Origin: a virus | Strand: one strand, 5' to 3' | Length of the DNA stretch: 64,000 nt | IMG/VR virus record: IMGVR_UViG_3300035703_000045 | Coordinates: 29,045 to 93,044 of that record | In this document: positions 31,451 to 41,091 of the stretch, one piece after another | Numbering within the stretch: the stretch's first letter is position 1 | Layout: each line of letters begins with the position of its first letter | Made by a program: the position numbers and the translations under genes | Notes under the pieces: model-generated | What the model was told of the DNA's origin: nothing | What the model saw: only the letters and a program-made list of their open reading frames with translations | Database searches by the model: none

Positions 31451-32920
31451 TTATGCCGACGTGGTCATTCCACCAGTTGTTGTTACCACTACCGTTCCCT
31501 TTTTCAATAGTTCTACAGGTGAGAGTGCCCCAGTTGATATGGGGTTATTACTTGGGTCATACATTTGGAATGTACTAATAGTGCAGTAATCAACACCTTC
31601 AACTGCCATAACCAACTTGTATACATCGGCTACCCGTATTTCTTTTCCAAAGTCAACAGAACTAAACGAAAACAGACCATCAAGCGCATCACTTACATCT
31701 GATTTAACCCAAGCCGCTACATAATTGTCCGACACTTTTACATCAACGCTGATATTTAGTTTATTGACAACCAAAGAACTAGCAATAGTGAGGGTGGTAC
31801 CAAGTACCTTTTTAGGGGTAATTATGCCGGAAACAAGTGATTGAAGATCAGCAGAGACGCTAATGCTGTTTGCTGACAGATTGAGGTAGTCACTTACATA
31901 AGGAAGTGGGTACACGGTTACTGATGCACCACCTGCTCCTGATGTATAAGAAGCCACAGCCTTATACACACCATCTGCCCTAAGTGCGAGATCCTTGTAG
32001 TCCTCTAGGGTAACTGCACGGTCTTGTGACCGTACAACTGCCTGTAGAGAGCGTCGTATTGATTCAACATTCTCTCCGTCTCCACCACCTGTTGCAACAG
32101 AGGAACCAGAGATGGAGAGTGAAGCAGATGGGGAACTCTTAAATGATCTGATTGCATTTTGCGGTATGTTTCCAAGAGAACCAGACCCAACAGTGTAAGT
32201 CACTGTGATGGTGCTACCAGCAACAGGTATACGTCCATTAGCACGGTTACCAAACACAATTTCAATCTCGTCATTGGCTGTTAGGTAAAGAACATAACCG
32301 GGGGTACCAATTGGAATATCGGTGATGTTTCCGTACCGAATCCACCGTTGTGACGTTCCCTCTTCAGTAACGTACACTTGGATAGTTGAAGGCACTACTT
32401 TTGTAGTTGGTATTTTATACCTTTGGCTTGGTTGACCGGAAGACGATGAAGTCAGTACTTGGTCAACGACACGAGTTCCTTCTTTTACAAGAACCGATAC
32501 AGTGGAGGCACTGGCGGCTGTTACTTCTGAGGTGGCATAGAAGTAAAAGTATTCATCGTTTGAGATTCCAACAAACTCTGTGTACTGAGGGATGCTCACC
32601 GATGATGAACTGGAGTTTGAAACGTACACAGTTGCTTCAGAAGATGTTTTAAAGTTTGGCGTATAGTCATACAGATTTGCGTATGCAAGAACGCTCTCTC
32701 GCTGTGTAGCGGTCTCAATAAATGCCTCTTGAGATGCCCGATCAATGTAGTAATGAATGACATCTCCCATGTACGACCATAGGTCTACAAACATCATTCC
32801 AAAGTCAGAGGGGTCACGATCAGTCCACTCGGGAACCGTCGTGGATGCACGGCGCAATAGGTCTTGTTTGATATTGGAAAAGTTACGACTTGCGTAATCA
32901 AATGCTGGGTTAGTAGCCAT
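31451..32920 (-). CDS. baseplate wedge protein, gpJ/gp6-like
   Basis: 489 residues. WTDRDPSDFGMMFVDLWSYM near the start and REVLAYANLYDYTP-like text are the classical Baseplate_J entry motif. NDEIEIVFGNRANGRIP and GGGDGENVESIRRSLQAVVR are typical inner motifs. Forms the wedge ring of contractile tails (T4 gp6, P2 gpJ). Genes for gp25 and gpI flank it, the standard order. Confidence 0.92.
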   Translation of the reverse strand: MATNPAFDYASRNFSNIKQDLLRRASTTVPEWTDRDPSDFGMMFVDLWSYMGDVIHYYIDRASQEAFIETATQRESVLAYANLYDYTPNFKTSSEATVYVSNSSSSSVSIPQYTEFVGISNDEYFYFYATSEVTAASASTVSVLVKEGTRVVDQVLTSSSSGQPSQRYKIPTTKVVPSTIQVYVTEEGTSQRWIRYGNITDIPIGTPGYVLYLTANDEIEIVFGNRANGRIPVAGSTITVTYTVGSGSLGNIPQNAIRSFKSSPSASLSISGSSVATGGGDGENVESIRRSLQAVVRSQDRAVTLEDYKDLALRADGVYKAVASYTSGAGGASVTVYPLPYVSDYLNLSANSISVSADLQSLVSGIITPKKVLGTTLTIASSLVVNKLNISVDVKVSDNYVAAWVKSDVSDALDGLFSFSSVDFGKEIRVADVYKLVMAVEGVDYCTISTFQMYDPSNNPISTGALSPVELLKKGTVVVTTTGGMTTSA

Positions 32921-32928
32921 AGTTATCC

Positions 32929-33330
32929 TTAGAAAGCAGTGTCTTCTGTTATGGTACCGGGATAGGCTACTTTGATAGTGGCTAGTTGTGTAACACCAAG
33001 TGGCAATCTGTATTCAACGTATACCATCATAACATTTTTGCTCTCCTGTAATGAACCCATATTGTTCATGTACATATTACTAATGTTTGCTGTTGATATG
33101 TTGTCCTTCAGATCCATAACGGCATCGGTTCGGTAGTCAGAAAAGATTAACGGATCGTTTATTTCATGAACCATTCCCATGAGTCCAGAGCCGTACGTCG
33201 GGATAGACACTCTTTCCAAAGGCTCTGTGACCAGCACATTTGCAATCTTTTGCTCTGTAATGGTCTCTAAATCTCGGGTTATAGATACCCGACCGTTATC
33301 AAATGAGAATGGTATTTTCATAGATTTCAT
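32929..33330 (-). CDS. baseplate wedge protein, gp25/gpW-like
   Basis: 133 residues; ATG with GGAG 5 bases upstream. ITEQKIANVLVTEPLERVSI and YGSGLMGMVHEIND match the gp25-like/GPW family (EPR-type core motif; here the EPxE of the loop is EPLER). Initiates sheath assembly in contractile tails. Confidence 0.87.
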   Translation of the reverse strand: MKSMKIPFSFDNGRVSITRDLETITEQKIANVLVTEPLERVSIPTYGSGLMGMVHEINDPLIFSDYRTDAVMDLKDNISTANISNMYMNNMGSLQESKNVMMVYVEYRLPLGVTQLATIKVAYPGTITEDTAF

Positions 33331-33340
33331 GGCATCTCCA

Positions 33341-33577
33341 TCAGATCACATTAAGTAGATAAACTTTATCAAAGTTATTACCCTCAACAGCAACAATAAT
33401 CTGTGAGTCAACAGGTGGTGCCCATGTCAGGTATTGCCCATTAGAAGGCTTATGTAGTGCAATACTTTCTGATGGTCCAAGAATGTGGGGTATCTTTACA
33501 TACACATTTCCCGTTGTTGTGTCAGACTGGACTACCAATGCACGGTAGACATCCATATTTGGTTTAGGTGTACTCAT
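33341..33577 (-). CDS. baseplate OB-fold protein, gp5/gpV-like
   Basis: 78 residues from the ATG at 33577 (GGAG 7 bases upstream). VYRALVVQSDTTTGNVYVKI, and VDSQIIVAVEGNNFDKVYLL, fit the OB-fold of spike proteins (T4 gp5 N-terminal, P2 gpV). Only the OB part is present: no beta-helix needle, so the spike tip must be elsewhere or very short. Confidence 0.7.
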   Translation of the reverse strand: MSTPKPNMDVYRALVVQSDTTTGNVYVKIPHILGPSESIALHKPSNGQYLTWAPPVDSQIIVAVEGNNFDKVYLLNVI

Positions 33578-34724
33578 TAACTTTCTCCAATGATGATACC
33601 CATACCCCATTTTTCATTATGGGGGTTGGTGGTTTTATGAAGTTTGATACGTTTGGTACCTCAGGGTCTTGTGTGTAATCATCATTTTTAAATAACTCTA
33701 AATTAGTTACATACTTTTCTTTTCCAATTTTATGGTGAACACTTGAGACATACCATAAACCATCAAACGCTGAGTCATACTTATTTAAATTAACGGTACC
33801 ACCGGGTACTATCCCACCACCAGCGGCTATCTCTGCTTTGGCTCGGTACACACTTTTGTAGCGTTCACTAGAGGCTATTGCTCTTATGTTTTCCTCCACC
33901 GTTTGGTACGGGGTCTTTAGAGGAATAGTAAACTTAGAACTAAGAACTGTCTTATGGTTAGCAATATCTGTGTTAGTTGCATCCATTTCAAAGACATTTC
34001 CTTCACGATCAAGGATCGTGTTGGTTGTTTTACTTGAGTTACCTAGTGATGATAGATGACCTAAGTAGGGGGAAAAAGCCATCACAGAGCACGGGCTGTT
34101 ATTAGAATCAGTTTTCATTGTTAATAAGTCATGGTAAGAAGTGAGCCTTCCAACTGACTTATCACGGTCCCATATGTGCATATGTGTTCCATGCACAGAC
34201 ATGGTGTAACCAAATGTATCTATAACCTTACGAAGAAACGACCAGTCACTTTCAGACGACTGAACAAGTCGTGTTGGCTTAAATGAATCCTTTGGGTAAT
34301 CCACACTAAAGTGGTATTTTGCCGCCATCTCTTTAATAATGTTTCCAAGGGTTGGGTAATCCCATACACGAGATGAAACGGTCTTCATATTTAAGGATGC
34401 ACCAATACAGTTGAGCCGTGTTATCTGTACCGGACTTCTATTTACTAACCCATTTCTTGTAACAATTTGTGGTTCAGTTGATATGATATATCCATAAAAA
34501 GACTGGCTTCTACCATACCCAGAGTCAACAAGAACGTAAACACCGGCACCAAGGTAATCAGTTACGGCTCTTGGGGGTAACCCAACAATGTCTATTGAGA
34601 GCATGTCATGCTCATTCTCCGTCAAATACAAATCCATTCCTTGAACGGCGGTGTAATCAACGGCTACCCCATCAATTGAAAACTCAACATTTGGGGATAA
34701 TGGGTGAAGACTTTTGGTAATCAT
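33564..34724 (-). CDS. baseplate hub protein, gp27/gpD-like
   Basis: 386 residues. Beta-rich, with SVDYPKDSFKPTRLVQ, SSESDWSFLRKVIDTFGYTM and WDGLW-like FDGLWYVSSVHHKIG, the signature of late control gene D/gp27-type hub proteins. It forms the trimeric hub at the tube end. Its end overlaps the OB-fold gene by 14 bases, and its start overlaps the LysM gene stop (ATGA). Confidence 0.87.
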   Translation of the reverse strand: MITKSLHPLSPNVEFSIDGVAVDYTAVQGMDLYLTENEHDMLSIDIVGLPPRAVTDYLGAGVYVLVDSGYGRSQSFYGYIISTEPQIVTRNGLVNRSPVQITRLNCIGASLNMKTVSSRVWDYPTLGNIIKEMAAKYHFSVDYPKDSFKPTRLVQSSESDWSFLRKVIDTFGYTMSVHGTHMHIWDRDKSVGRLTSYHDLLTMKTDSNNSPCSVMAFSPYLGHLSSLGNSSKTTNTILDREGNVFEMDATNTDIANHKTVLSSKFTIPLKTPYQTVEENIRAIASSERYKSVYRAKAEIAAGGGIVPGGTVNLNKYDSAFDGLWYVSSVHHKIGKEKYVTNLELFKNDDYTQDPEVPNVSNFIKPPTPIMKNGVWVSSLEKVNEYT

Positions 34725-34963
34725 ATTGGAATACGCAAAGAACTTCCTGTTGGTATTTGGTCAGGCCATTCAATCTGTGGGTTAATATCAGCAATTTCCC
34801 AGTACCTATTACTGTCACCGAGGAATTTGACTGCCAACAAATCAAATGTGTCACCATCTCTAGATGTGTAGACAGCAAATTTAGTGGATTCCTGCGGCTT
34901 GCGATCAGCATAACGCTTACTATCAGTAAGTTTATAGCGGTCTGTAGATAGGTAACTAGCCAT
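34721..34963 (-). CDS. LysM-domain tail/hub protein, gpX/gp53-like
   Basis: 80 residues, nearly all one LysM domain: VYTSRDGDTFDLLAVKFLGD then YWEIADINPQIEWPDQIP. Small LysM proteins sit beside the hub in contractile systems (P2 gpX, T4 gp53, eCIS). Stop and start are coupled on both sides. Confidence 0.87.
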   Translation of the reverse strand: MASYLSTDRYKLTDSKRYADRKPQESTKFAVYTSRDGDTFDLLAVKFLGDSNRYWEIADINPQIEWPDQIPTGSSLRIPI

Positions 34964-36741
34964 TATGACAAATCCTCCTCAAGACGGTCAGGGGGTCTGT
35001 TTGTATCTACCCAATCAAAGAATAGACTAGTCATTCCAGCCGGTCCTCCAAAAGCGTTTGTTCCATAAGAACCTTGCCGAACTGCTTTGGTGCTGGAGAA
35101 CTTCTCTATTACAGAGTCACCGAACTCTGATGTTCTTGATATCTTAGCCCTTGCACTTGAATAAATAATAAAGTATTTATTCTTAAGATTATCGTATAGG
35201 TATTGATATAACTCTGCGTCACTACCAAACGCAACACTTCCTGCCGACGGTACAAAATCTAGGTAGTTATCAAGAGTCATAGCGTACTGAGATTGGTTCT
35301 CTGAGTTAACACTATTTGAACGACCACCGATTGGGTCGTTTACGTTCGCAGTGTATCGTTGTACCCATTCATCTTCGTTGGCTATGGTTCGTCTAAAACT
35401 GTATTGTCCTACTTTTTTAGTGGATGGAATACTACTCAAGTTTTGTGATGCGGTATCAGCCAAAGCCTGAGTATCATATGGACCATATAGATCAACAAAC
35501 ACAGTGTATTCTATTTTTAATGGTTCTCCGTCTCTAAACAACTTACGAATAGGTTCCTCTTCGTTACCGTCAGGTACGTTGTCTGCACTTGTGTACAATC
35601 TAGCCCAAACAGTTGGGTTACTTACCTCTTTATTATTGAGGTATAGATACCCCGGTCCTACCCACCCCTTAGTCATTAGCCCAACAATTGGGTGACTTGC
35701 ATACCCAGAATCAAAATCTGTGTCAATTAACTCTATGTTGTCACTGTACACAAGAACCATTTTATTTAAATAGTTCTGCGCTAGGTAGTAAAGGGATGTT
35801 GTTGCATCCTTGTCTGCCTTTTGTTCGGCATCTACATCATCTGCTCGTTTATCTAACTGACTTGTTAAGAATGTTTTATCACGAGCAAAACCAATGTAAA
35901 TAGCATTTACCTGTAAAACAACTTTACATTGGATAGGAACCATATTTGTATTAAACTTAGTAAACTGAACGTCAGTACTAGATATGAAACCATCAACCAT
36001 AAATAGGGATGAGAACACAATTCGTACTGGTTGAGGAATAAGGAATGCAGAGTTTCCTAAGTTAATATTTGATGCAAACCTGTCCAACGCCTCAGGTGCT
36101 CGTTGATCATATGTGAATTGTACTGACCCATCCTCATTTGTGATGTCAGCCTTCATCCGTTCATATTCAACTTTTGCATCTTGTTTTAATTTGGATGTCT
36201 GGTAATCCAGCATGTCCTTAGAAAAACCTTGACCAATGATGCTAAATAGTTGTGTTAAATCAGCCATAACGCCAATATCTTTTGCATCTTTATCACTTGG
36301 GTTTTGAAGGTCAGCCGTAAAAGCGTTTAGACCAGTGTTGTTTGCTACTTCCATTGTTCGGTCAAACAATAAGTCAAAAGCAAACGAGGTACTGCCAGCC
36401 GTTGGTTGTATGAACTGTGCTGGATCTTGAAGAATACTAAAGTACATTCCTTCACGCTGTGTAACAACTTGCTGGATATCCTGTGGGTTAAACTGAAAGT
36501 TCAAACGACGTTTTGGAAGCGTTTCACCTGCCCCAAGTCTGGTGTATAGGTTACGCATAAAACCACGATCAAGTGTTACTGCTTTTGATGTAAGTGGTTG
36601 ATCCCATTGACCATTTTGATGAGCAAGTACTCGTACTACTCGGTCTGGGTAAATAAATGGAGGGTTCGTCTTTTCATCTGGGTCGTTACGCCCGTCAGAA
36701 AAGATAGTACTAGGGAAAAACTGGTCGTTACGGTAATTCAT
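34963..36741 (-). CDS. baseplate/tube-initiator protein, contractile-injection-system type
   Basis: 592 residues. RLNFQFNPQDIQQVVTQREG and FAFDLLFDRTMEV (about 75-130) resemble the N-terminal domain of contractile-injection-system tube-cap proteins, and IVFSSLFMVDGFISS with VVLQVNAIYIGF completes the fold. A long variable C-terminal half follows. Position between LysM and tape-measure genes equals that of baseplate hub/tube-initiator proteins in phage and eCIS clusters. The exact counterpart is inferred. Confidence 0.7.
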   Translation of the reverse strand: MNYRNDQFFPSTIFSDGRNDPDEKTNPPFIYPDRVVRVLAHQNGQWDQPLTSKAVTLDRGFMRNLYTRLGAGETLPKRRLNFQFNPQDIQQVVTQREGMYFSILQDPAQFIQPTAGSTSFAFDLLFDRTMEVANNTGLNAFTADLQNPSDKDAKDIGVMADLTQLFSIIGQGFSKDMLDYQTSKLKQDAKVEYERMKADITNEDGSVQFTYDQRAPEALDRFASNINLGNSAFLIPQPVRIVFSSLFMVDGFISSTDVQFTKFNTNMVPIQCKVVLQVNAIYIGFARDKTFLTSQLDKRADDVDAEQKADKDATTSLYYLAQNYLNKMVLVYSDNIELIDTDFDSGYASHPIVGLMTKGWVGPGYLYLNNKEVSNPTVWARLYTSADNVPDGNEEEPIRKLFRDGEPLKIEYTVFVDLYGPYDTQALADTASQNLSSIPSTKKVGQYSFRRTIANEDEWVQRYTANVNDPIGGRSNSVNSENQSQYAMTLDNYLDFVPSAGSVAFGSDAELYQYLYDNLKNKYFIIYSSARAKISRTSEFGDSVIEKFSSTKAVRQGSYGTNAFGGPAGMTSLFFDWVDTNRPPDRLEEDLS

Positions 36742-39506
36742 CAGGTACGCCTCAACATCCGTGTATTAACTTCACGCTCCAATAGTACCCCAACCCTTTG
36801 AGCCAGTCGCTCTAGGTCAATGTCAGCCGGAGTTGCACCTGACATTATTTGAATTGTTGGGGATATCGTTATGGTATGACCGCCTACGATATTGGTAGAA
36901 CCACCTACGGCTCTCGTTGATCCTCCCATCGGGTCTCCTGATTTACCCATTTCTTGGATAATACGAGTAGCCTCAGGCATAATGGTGTTTGTACCATTCA
37001 ATGGACTCCCATTAAATGACCAGTCTTGGAATGGGTCACGCCCATGACCTTTATTCCATTTATACTTTTCAAATGCAATCCGTGCGTTAGTGGCTGGGTC
37101 AAAGAGTGCTTCGTTATTAGAGATCCCCCAAGCGGATCGGTTCCCCTCTGGATTTGTAGCACCGGGAATCATGTTGATTTGCATCAACCCATATGACAAA
37201 TCGTCATCATCGCTAGTGAAACTTCGTGGATTCCATCGTGATTCACGCCAAGAAATGGCAAGAGCATTAACAAGATCTTGACCACGGAACCCAGCGTTAT
37301 ACAAGAACTGTGCTACCTGTTGACCACTTAAAGAACCTCCACCAGTAGGAACATCCGATGTGGAAGAACTATTTCCAGCACCTGATGATCTACCACGACG
37401 TGACCGGCTCGTTGGGTACCCAACAGAGCCACCCTTTACACGAGCACGAGATTTTACTTTCTGAGAAATGGTTCCTGTTGCTAATGAGAACCCGCTGGAC
37501 CCTTTTTCAACAGGAGAATAATCAGGGGTAGACCCACCTCTAAAAGTAGCCGTAGTGGTTGGTGTATTTGGGGTAGTTCCAGACCTAGAATTAGATGGTC
37601 CTACTCCTTCTGGCATACCCCATGGAGAACCTGCGGCTTCATAACCTCTACGAGAGGTTGGGACTCCAGCAGGTTGGACGTGCCATGGTTCATCATTTAC
37701 TTTTGAGAATTCAATAAGACCGAACTTTGCGGCATTAGCAGTAACCCATGCTATATCTCCAACAAGGTCTGCCGCTAGTCCAACTTCGTGCATTGACCTT
37801 CCGGGGGGAGCCATGTCGGCATCCCCCGGATTTATCTTTTCCCAATACTTATCATTCCAGAATATATTTGTTTCTTTGTCGGTTGGTCTGTACCTTTTCA
37901 AGAACCCAGATTCTTGTTCTTGTTCGGTTCGGAAACCGCCACCAAACCCAACATTAGGGTTGGCAACAAACATGTTAATTAGTTGCTCTTGGAACCTTGA
38001 ATTGAGTCGTTTAAACTTAGGTTTATTACGCAATTCGGAAATTGTGATTCTCTGGCTACCATCTCCATAAGGGATAGTCACTAAGTCACTTGCGGATGCT
38101 GGTGTTGAAGATGCCCCATTAGTTGGACTTGCGGAGCCTCCAGAGTCGTTACCTACTCCACTACCGTCTCCAAACATTCCACCAATAAAGTTTCCTGCCA
38201 GAGCACCTAATACAGGTTGACCAAAGAGGGCACCAATACCCAGCCCCAAGCCAGTTCCGACCTTCATACCAATTCGGTTACTCGTACGGGCACCGATTAT
38301 TCCAGACATCACATCTTCAAACTTGCCCATTACTTTTACAAGTTTTTGTGTCTGCTGTTCAAGATCAGCAAAGTTGTCAGCCTGACGGCTGTAGAAGTTT
38401 TCTTCCCGACGAGTTCTTAGTCGGTCTGTTTCCTCTGCTTGAGTAGCAAAGTTATCCTCAATACCCATGCGTTTACGATCCTCTTTTTTAGAGGGGTCGT
38501 ACATTCCTTTTCCACCCTTTTCTTTAAAGGTCTGGTTCTCCATTGCATACTGGATGAGTTGGGTCTGCATATCACCAGTGATACCCATTTGTGCAAGGTT
38601 TGCACGAGTTACCGATCCGGGGGCTAGGGCACCTTTAAGGATACGGGGATCTGACAATCCAGTCGTGCGTACCAGCCCCTGCATGAGGTCCATCATTGAT
38701 CGTTGTTTACCACCCGGTCCAATAAGACTTTGACCGGTCATCATGAACATACGGTTGACAACATCTGGGCTGGCAAGTTGGTTGATCATTCCAACTGCCT
38801 CTTGTCCACCGAGAGTGAATCCCGAGATAGTTCTTAGTGCCTCAACACTTGATGCTTGTTGACGACCACTGATACCAGTCTGGGCTTCTAGCCCCATGAG
38901 AGCATTGATTCCACCAGCACCAAGTCGGTAGTTTGTTAAAGGTTGCCTGTAGGTGTTCTGTACAGCAACCTGACTCATGCCCTTCATCTGCTGGAATAGA
39001 ACAGATGTGCGGTCAGCGGCTAGGGAGTATTCACGGTTACGGTCAACACGGGCATCAATAGCACCCATTGTTTGGTTAAAGGCTTGGTTTGCAAAAGTAG
39101 CAACTTGGCCTATAGCGGCTCCACGAGTTAGACCAATACCACCTTCAGGAGTTTGCCCACCAAGGGGCATATTGAGCCAACTCTTAAATCTCCCACCTGT
39201 TGTACCTCCTACACCCTTATCAATAGGTGTAGGAGTAAAGGTACCTCCAGCAACCTTGGTTCCTCCAATGGACCCAAGGGTTCCTGTCTTTGTTCCTTGG
39301 GTAGCATTTTGTAGTGCCTCAGCAGAAGCACCAGCCTCTTTCAGGGCTTTAGCAATACCTTCTGCTTCCATCCGAATTGAATGGAACTTAATCTTTAGGT
39401 TATTAAGAGTTTGTTCGTCCTGCTTAATACCAATTTTGAGGTTGGTTAGCACAGTATCCGCTCCACCAAGGAGACGGTTTACTTCACTTTCGCCTATGTC
39501 TGCCAA
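36741..39506 (-). CDS. tape measure protein with M15 and SLT domains
   Basis: 921 residues. TTG start with GGAGG 6-7 bases upstream. N-terminal helical part (1-400), Gly-rich hydrophobic segment (411-447), then a VanY-like M15 peptidase domain: Arg526, SMHEVGLAAD (His573, Asp580) and PWHV (His609). Then a Ser/Arg linker and a transglycosylase domain, SWRESRWNP (Glu755), SYGLMQINM and DPATNARIAFEKY. The protein sets tail length and would carry two wall-cutting activities into the envelope on injection. Confidence 0.92.
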   Translation of the reverse strand: MADIGESEVNRLLGGADTVLTNLKIGIKQDEQTLNNLKIKFHSIRMEAEGIAKALKEAGASAEALQNATQGTKTGTLGSIGGTKVAGGTFTPTPIDKGVGGTTGGRFKSWLNMPLGGQTPEGGIGLTRGAAIGQVATFANQAFNQTMGAIDARVDRNREYSLAADRTSVLFQQMKGMSQVAVQNTYRQPLTNYRLGAGGINALMGLEAQTGISGRQQASSVEALRTISGFTLGGQEAVGMINQLASPDVVNRMFMMTGQSLIGPGGKQRSMMDLMQGLVRTTGLSDPRILKGALAPGSVTRANLAQMGITGDMQTQLIQYAMENQTFKEKGGKGMYDPSKKEDRKRMGIEDNFATQAEETDRLRTRREENFYSRQADNFADLEQQTQKLVKVMGKFEDVMSGIIGARTSNRIGMKVGTGLGLGIGALFGQPVLGALAGNFIGGMFGDGSGVGNDSGGSASPTNGASSTPASASDLVTIPYGDGSQRITISELRNKPKFKRLNSRFQEQLINMFVANPNVGFGGGFRTEQEQESGFLKRYRPTDKETNIFWNDKYWEKINPGDADMAPPGRSMHEVGLAADLVGDIAWVTANAAKFGLIEFSKVNDEPWHVQPAGVPTSRRGYEAAGSPWGMPEGVGPSNSRSGTTPNTPTTTATFRGGSTPDYSPVEKGSSGFSLATGTISQKVKSRARVKGGSVGYPTSRSRRGRSSGAGNSSSTSDVPTGGGSLSGQQVAQFLYNAGFRGQDLVNALAISWRESRWNPRSFTSDDDDLSYGLMQINMIPGATNPEGNRSAWGISNNEALFDPATNARIAFEKYKWNKGHGRDPFQDWSFNGSPLNGTNTIMPEATRIIQEMGKSGDPMGGSTRAVGGSTNIVGGHTITISPTIQIMSGATPADIDLERLAQRVGVLLEREVNTRMLRRT

Positions 39507-39508
39507 CT

Positions 39509-40451
39509 CTAACCTCCGTTCTCATTTCTCCATTTTGCCATACGGAACCAGAAGTCCCGCTGGCGCACGGTCATTGACCGTAAATCCGAGAGATTAAACC
39601 CTTTGTAGACGGAGGCTATTAGTTCGTGTTCCCAGTATAGATATTTTACATTAACCCAGTAGAAGGGATACCCAATCTATTGCGATGTCCATGTTTGCTG
39701 AACAATGAGCGCATTGGGTATTCACCTCCTTGATCTTGGGACCAATCTCCACACTGAGAAGGGTCTTAATGATCTTGTTACGGTCGGCAAGACTAAGGGT
39801 CTTGGCCCACTTGATGGGGTCTTCTGGGGCTTCCCCCTCATCCCATACGGCACAGCGAGCAATCATGAGACTGCTTTGTTCTGCCGTTGTCTTACCATCT
39901 TTCACGACCTGAACGCTGTCGTTCCCAGTTGGTATACGGAACTTTACTTTAGTACCTTTACGCAAAATTACTTCTAGTGGCTTCTTTACATCTACGTTTG
40001 GAACGGATATCGGGAAGTCATCAACAAGGTTGATAGTGATATCGCTGTCCTTACCACACAACTCGCAGGTACGGGTGAAGGTTTTCTCTGGCCCATAAGT
40101 AGCCTTGACAACCCCTAAGAACAGGGCATCACGGTCTCCAATTACCAGATCTTGTAGGTAGTTCTGGTTACCGTTAATCGTAATGTTGCCAATCCGCTCT
40201 GTTGCACGAGCCAACAGGGTGTTGATGTATTTGGCGTACGTCATATTGCGGTCATTTTCTAATGACGCAAGGTACTCCTCATCTTCACCAGTCAACTCAC
40301 GAACCTCTGCGGTGGTCTGCCAAAGTCCTGTTGTTGGGTCTACCAGACCACGCTGTAGTTCAACAATCAGGGACTCAGGCTTTCCAATGCTGGGTACCTT
40401 GTCTTTAATGGCATCATTAAACGATGCCACCTCGTTGGTGTCAGTGCTCAA
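39509..40451 (-). CDS. tail assembly chaperone, frameshifted long form
   Basis: Joining the 266-residue frame to the +1 frame within 39654-39676 gives about 313 residues (if +1) and removes an otherwise empty 144-base gap before the tape measure gene. The extension reads YLYWEHELIASVYKGFNLSD and RQRDFWFRMAKWRNENGG, looks coding, has no start codon in its first 31 codons, and stops 2 bases before the tape measure start. Two-frame chaperones just upstream of the tape measure are a hallmark of tailed phages. Confidence 0.7.
39651..39676 (-). other. programmed frameshift window (+1 or -2)
   Basis: Frame 0 reads GTA TCC CTT CTA CTG GGT TAA; the extension is open in +1 (TAT CCC TTC TAC TGG GTT AAT) from just after an in-frame TAG at 39677-39679. 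Slip at TCC-C or at the codon before TAA is plausible. A true shift of +1 (or -2) is required, not the common -1. Confidence 0.6.
39651..40451 (-). CDS. tail assembly chaperone/hub assembly protein, short form
   Basis: 266 residues from a TTG with AAAGGGG upstream. ELTGEDEEYLASLENDRN near residue 53 resembles the T4 gp26/tail-chaperone type N-terminus. CELCG (about 130) and CAHC (about 248) form a likely zinc site. Lies between tube and tape measure genes. Helps load the tape measure before tube polymerisation, by analogy. Confidence 0.75.
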   Translation of the reverse strand: MSTDTNEVASFNDAIKDKVPSIGKPESLIVELQRGLVDPTTGLWQTTAEVRELTGEDEEYLASLENDRNMTYAKYINTLLARATERIGNITINGNQNYLQDLVIGDRDALFLGVVKATYGPEKTFTRTCELCGKDSDITINLVDDFPISVPNVDVKKPLEVILRKGTKVKFRIPTGNDSVQVVKDGKTTAEQSSLMIARCAVWDEGEAPEDPIKWAKTLSLADRNKIIKTLLSVEIGPKIKEVNTQCAHCSANMDIAIDWVSLLLG

Positions 40452-40474
40452 TTTGTAACCCCTTTATGGTTTAA

Positions 40475-41077
40475 TTATGCTTTGCTTGCGATTCCAGCGA
40501 TTTCGGTGTCGCTCCATGCGATGTAGAAACCCTCATGGTGAACAGTCAACTGCTGAATCATAATACCGCTTTCACCAGCGGAAAGGTCGCTGAGAGCGTA
40601 AGCACCGGGCCAGCAGTTGTACAACTTAATAGCCAACTTGGTATCGCCAAGATTTGGGTTTGCAGAGTTAGCCTGCTCTGGCTCTTGGTAGTTACCGGCT
40701 GATACTGGGTGGTCAAATACCTTGACGATAATGTCGCATCGGTAGTCGTTGTTACCACTACGGCTTCCAGTGCTGGCTTGGTTCCATGAGTGCAGGAATT
40801 CCTGCCAACGCCACATGTCTGCACCACCGGCAAACACGCCACGGCTGAAGGTCACAGGAGCAAAGTCTGACTGACCTACCAACTTATGGGTGTGGGTGTT
40901 CATACCACCCTCACGGTAACCAACCATTTCGTTCTGTACTGAGATACCAGACATAACAGAAAAGCCAAGGTTACCAATACCAGCCGCCGCAGTTGCTAGA
41001 CCGCCACCACCCGGAGGAACGATTTGAACTTGGAATTTAAAGTTACGAATCGGATCGTTTGCTGTTGAACGTGCCAT
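40475..41077 (-). CDS. tail tube protein, gp19-like
   Basis: 200 residues. Starts ARSTANDPIRNFKFQVQIVP, with VTFSRGVFAGGADMWRWQEF in the middle and a C-terminal beta stretch (IMIQQLTVHHEGFYIAWSD), the T4 gp19-like tube layout. Directly downstream of the sheath gene. Forms the hexameric inner tube. Confidence 0.92.
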   Translation of the reverse strand: MARSTANDPIRNFKFQVQIVPPGGGGLATAAAGIGNLGFSVMSGISVQNEMVGYREGGMNTHTHKLVGQSDFAPVTFSRGVFAGGADMWRWQEFLHSWNQASTGSRSGNNDYRCDIIVKVFDHPVSAGNYQEPEQANSANPNLGDTKLAIKLYNCWPGAYALSDLSAGESGIMIQQLTVHHEGFYIAWSDTEIAGIASKA

Positions 41078-41091
41078 TATCTATACCCCTA

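Noticed and set aside
38977-39597. 206-codon rightward frame opposite the tape measure start
   Set aside because: Ser/Pro/Arg-rich shadow; the opposite frame has the tape measure and a GGAGG-TTG start.
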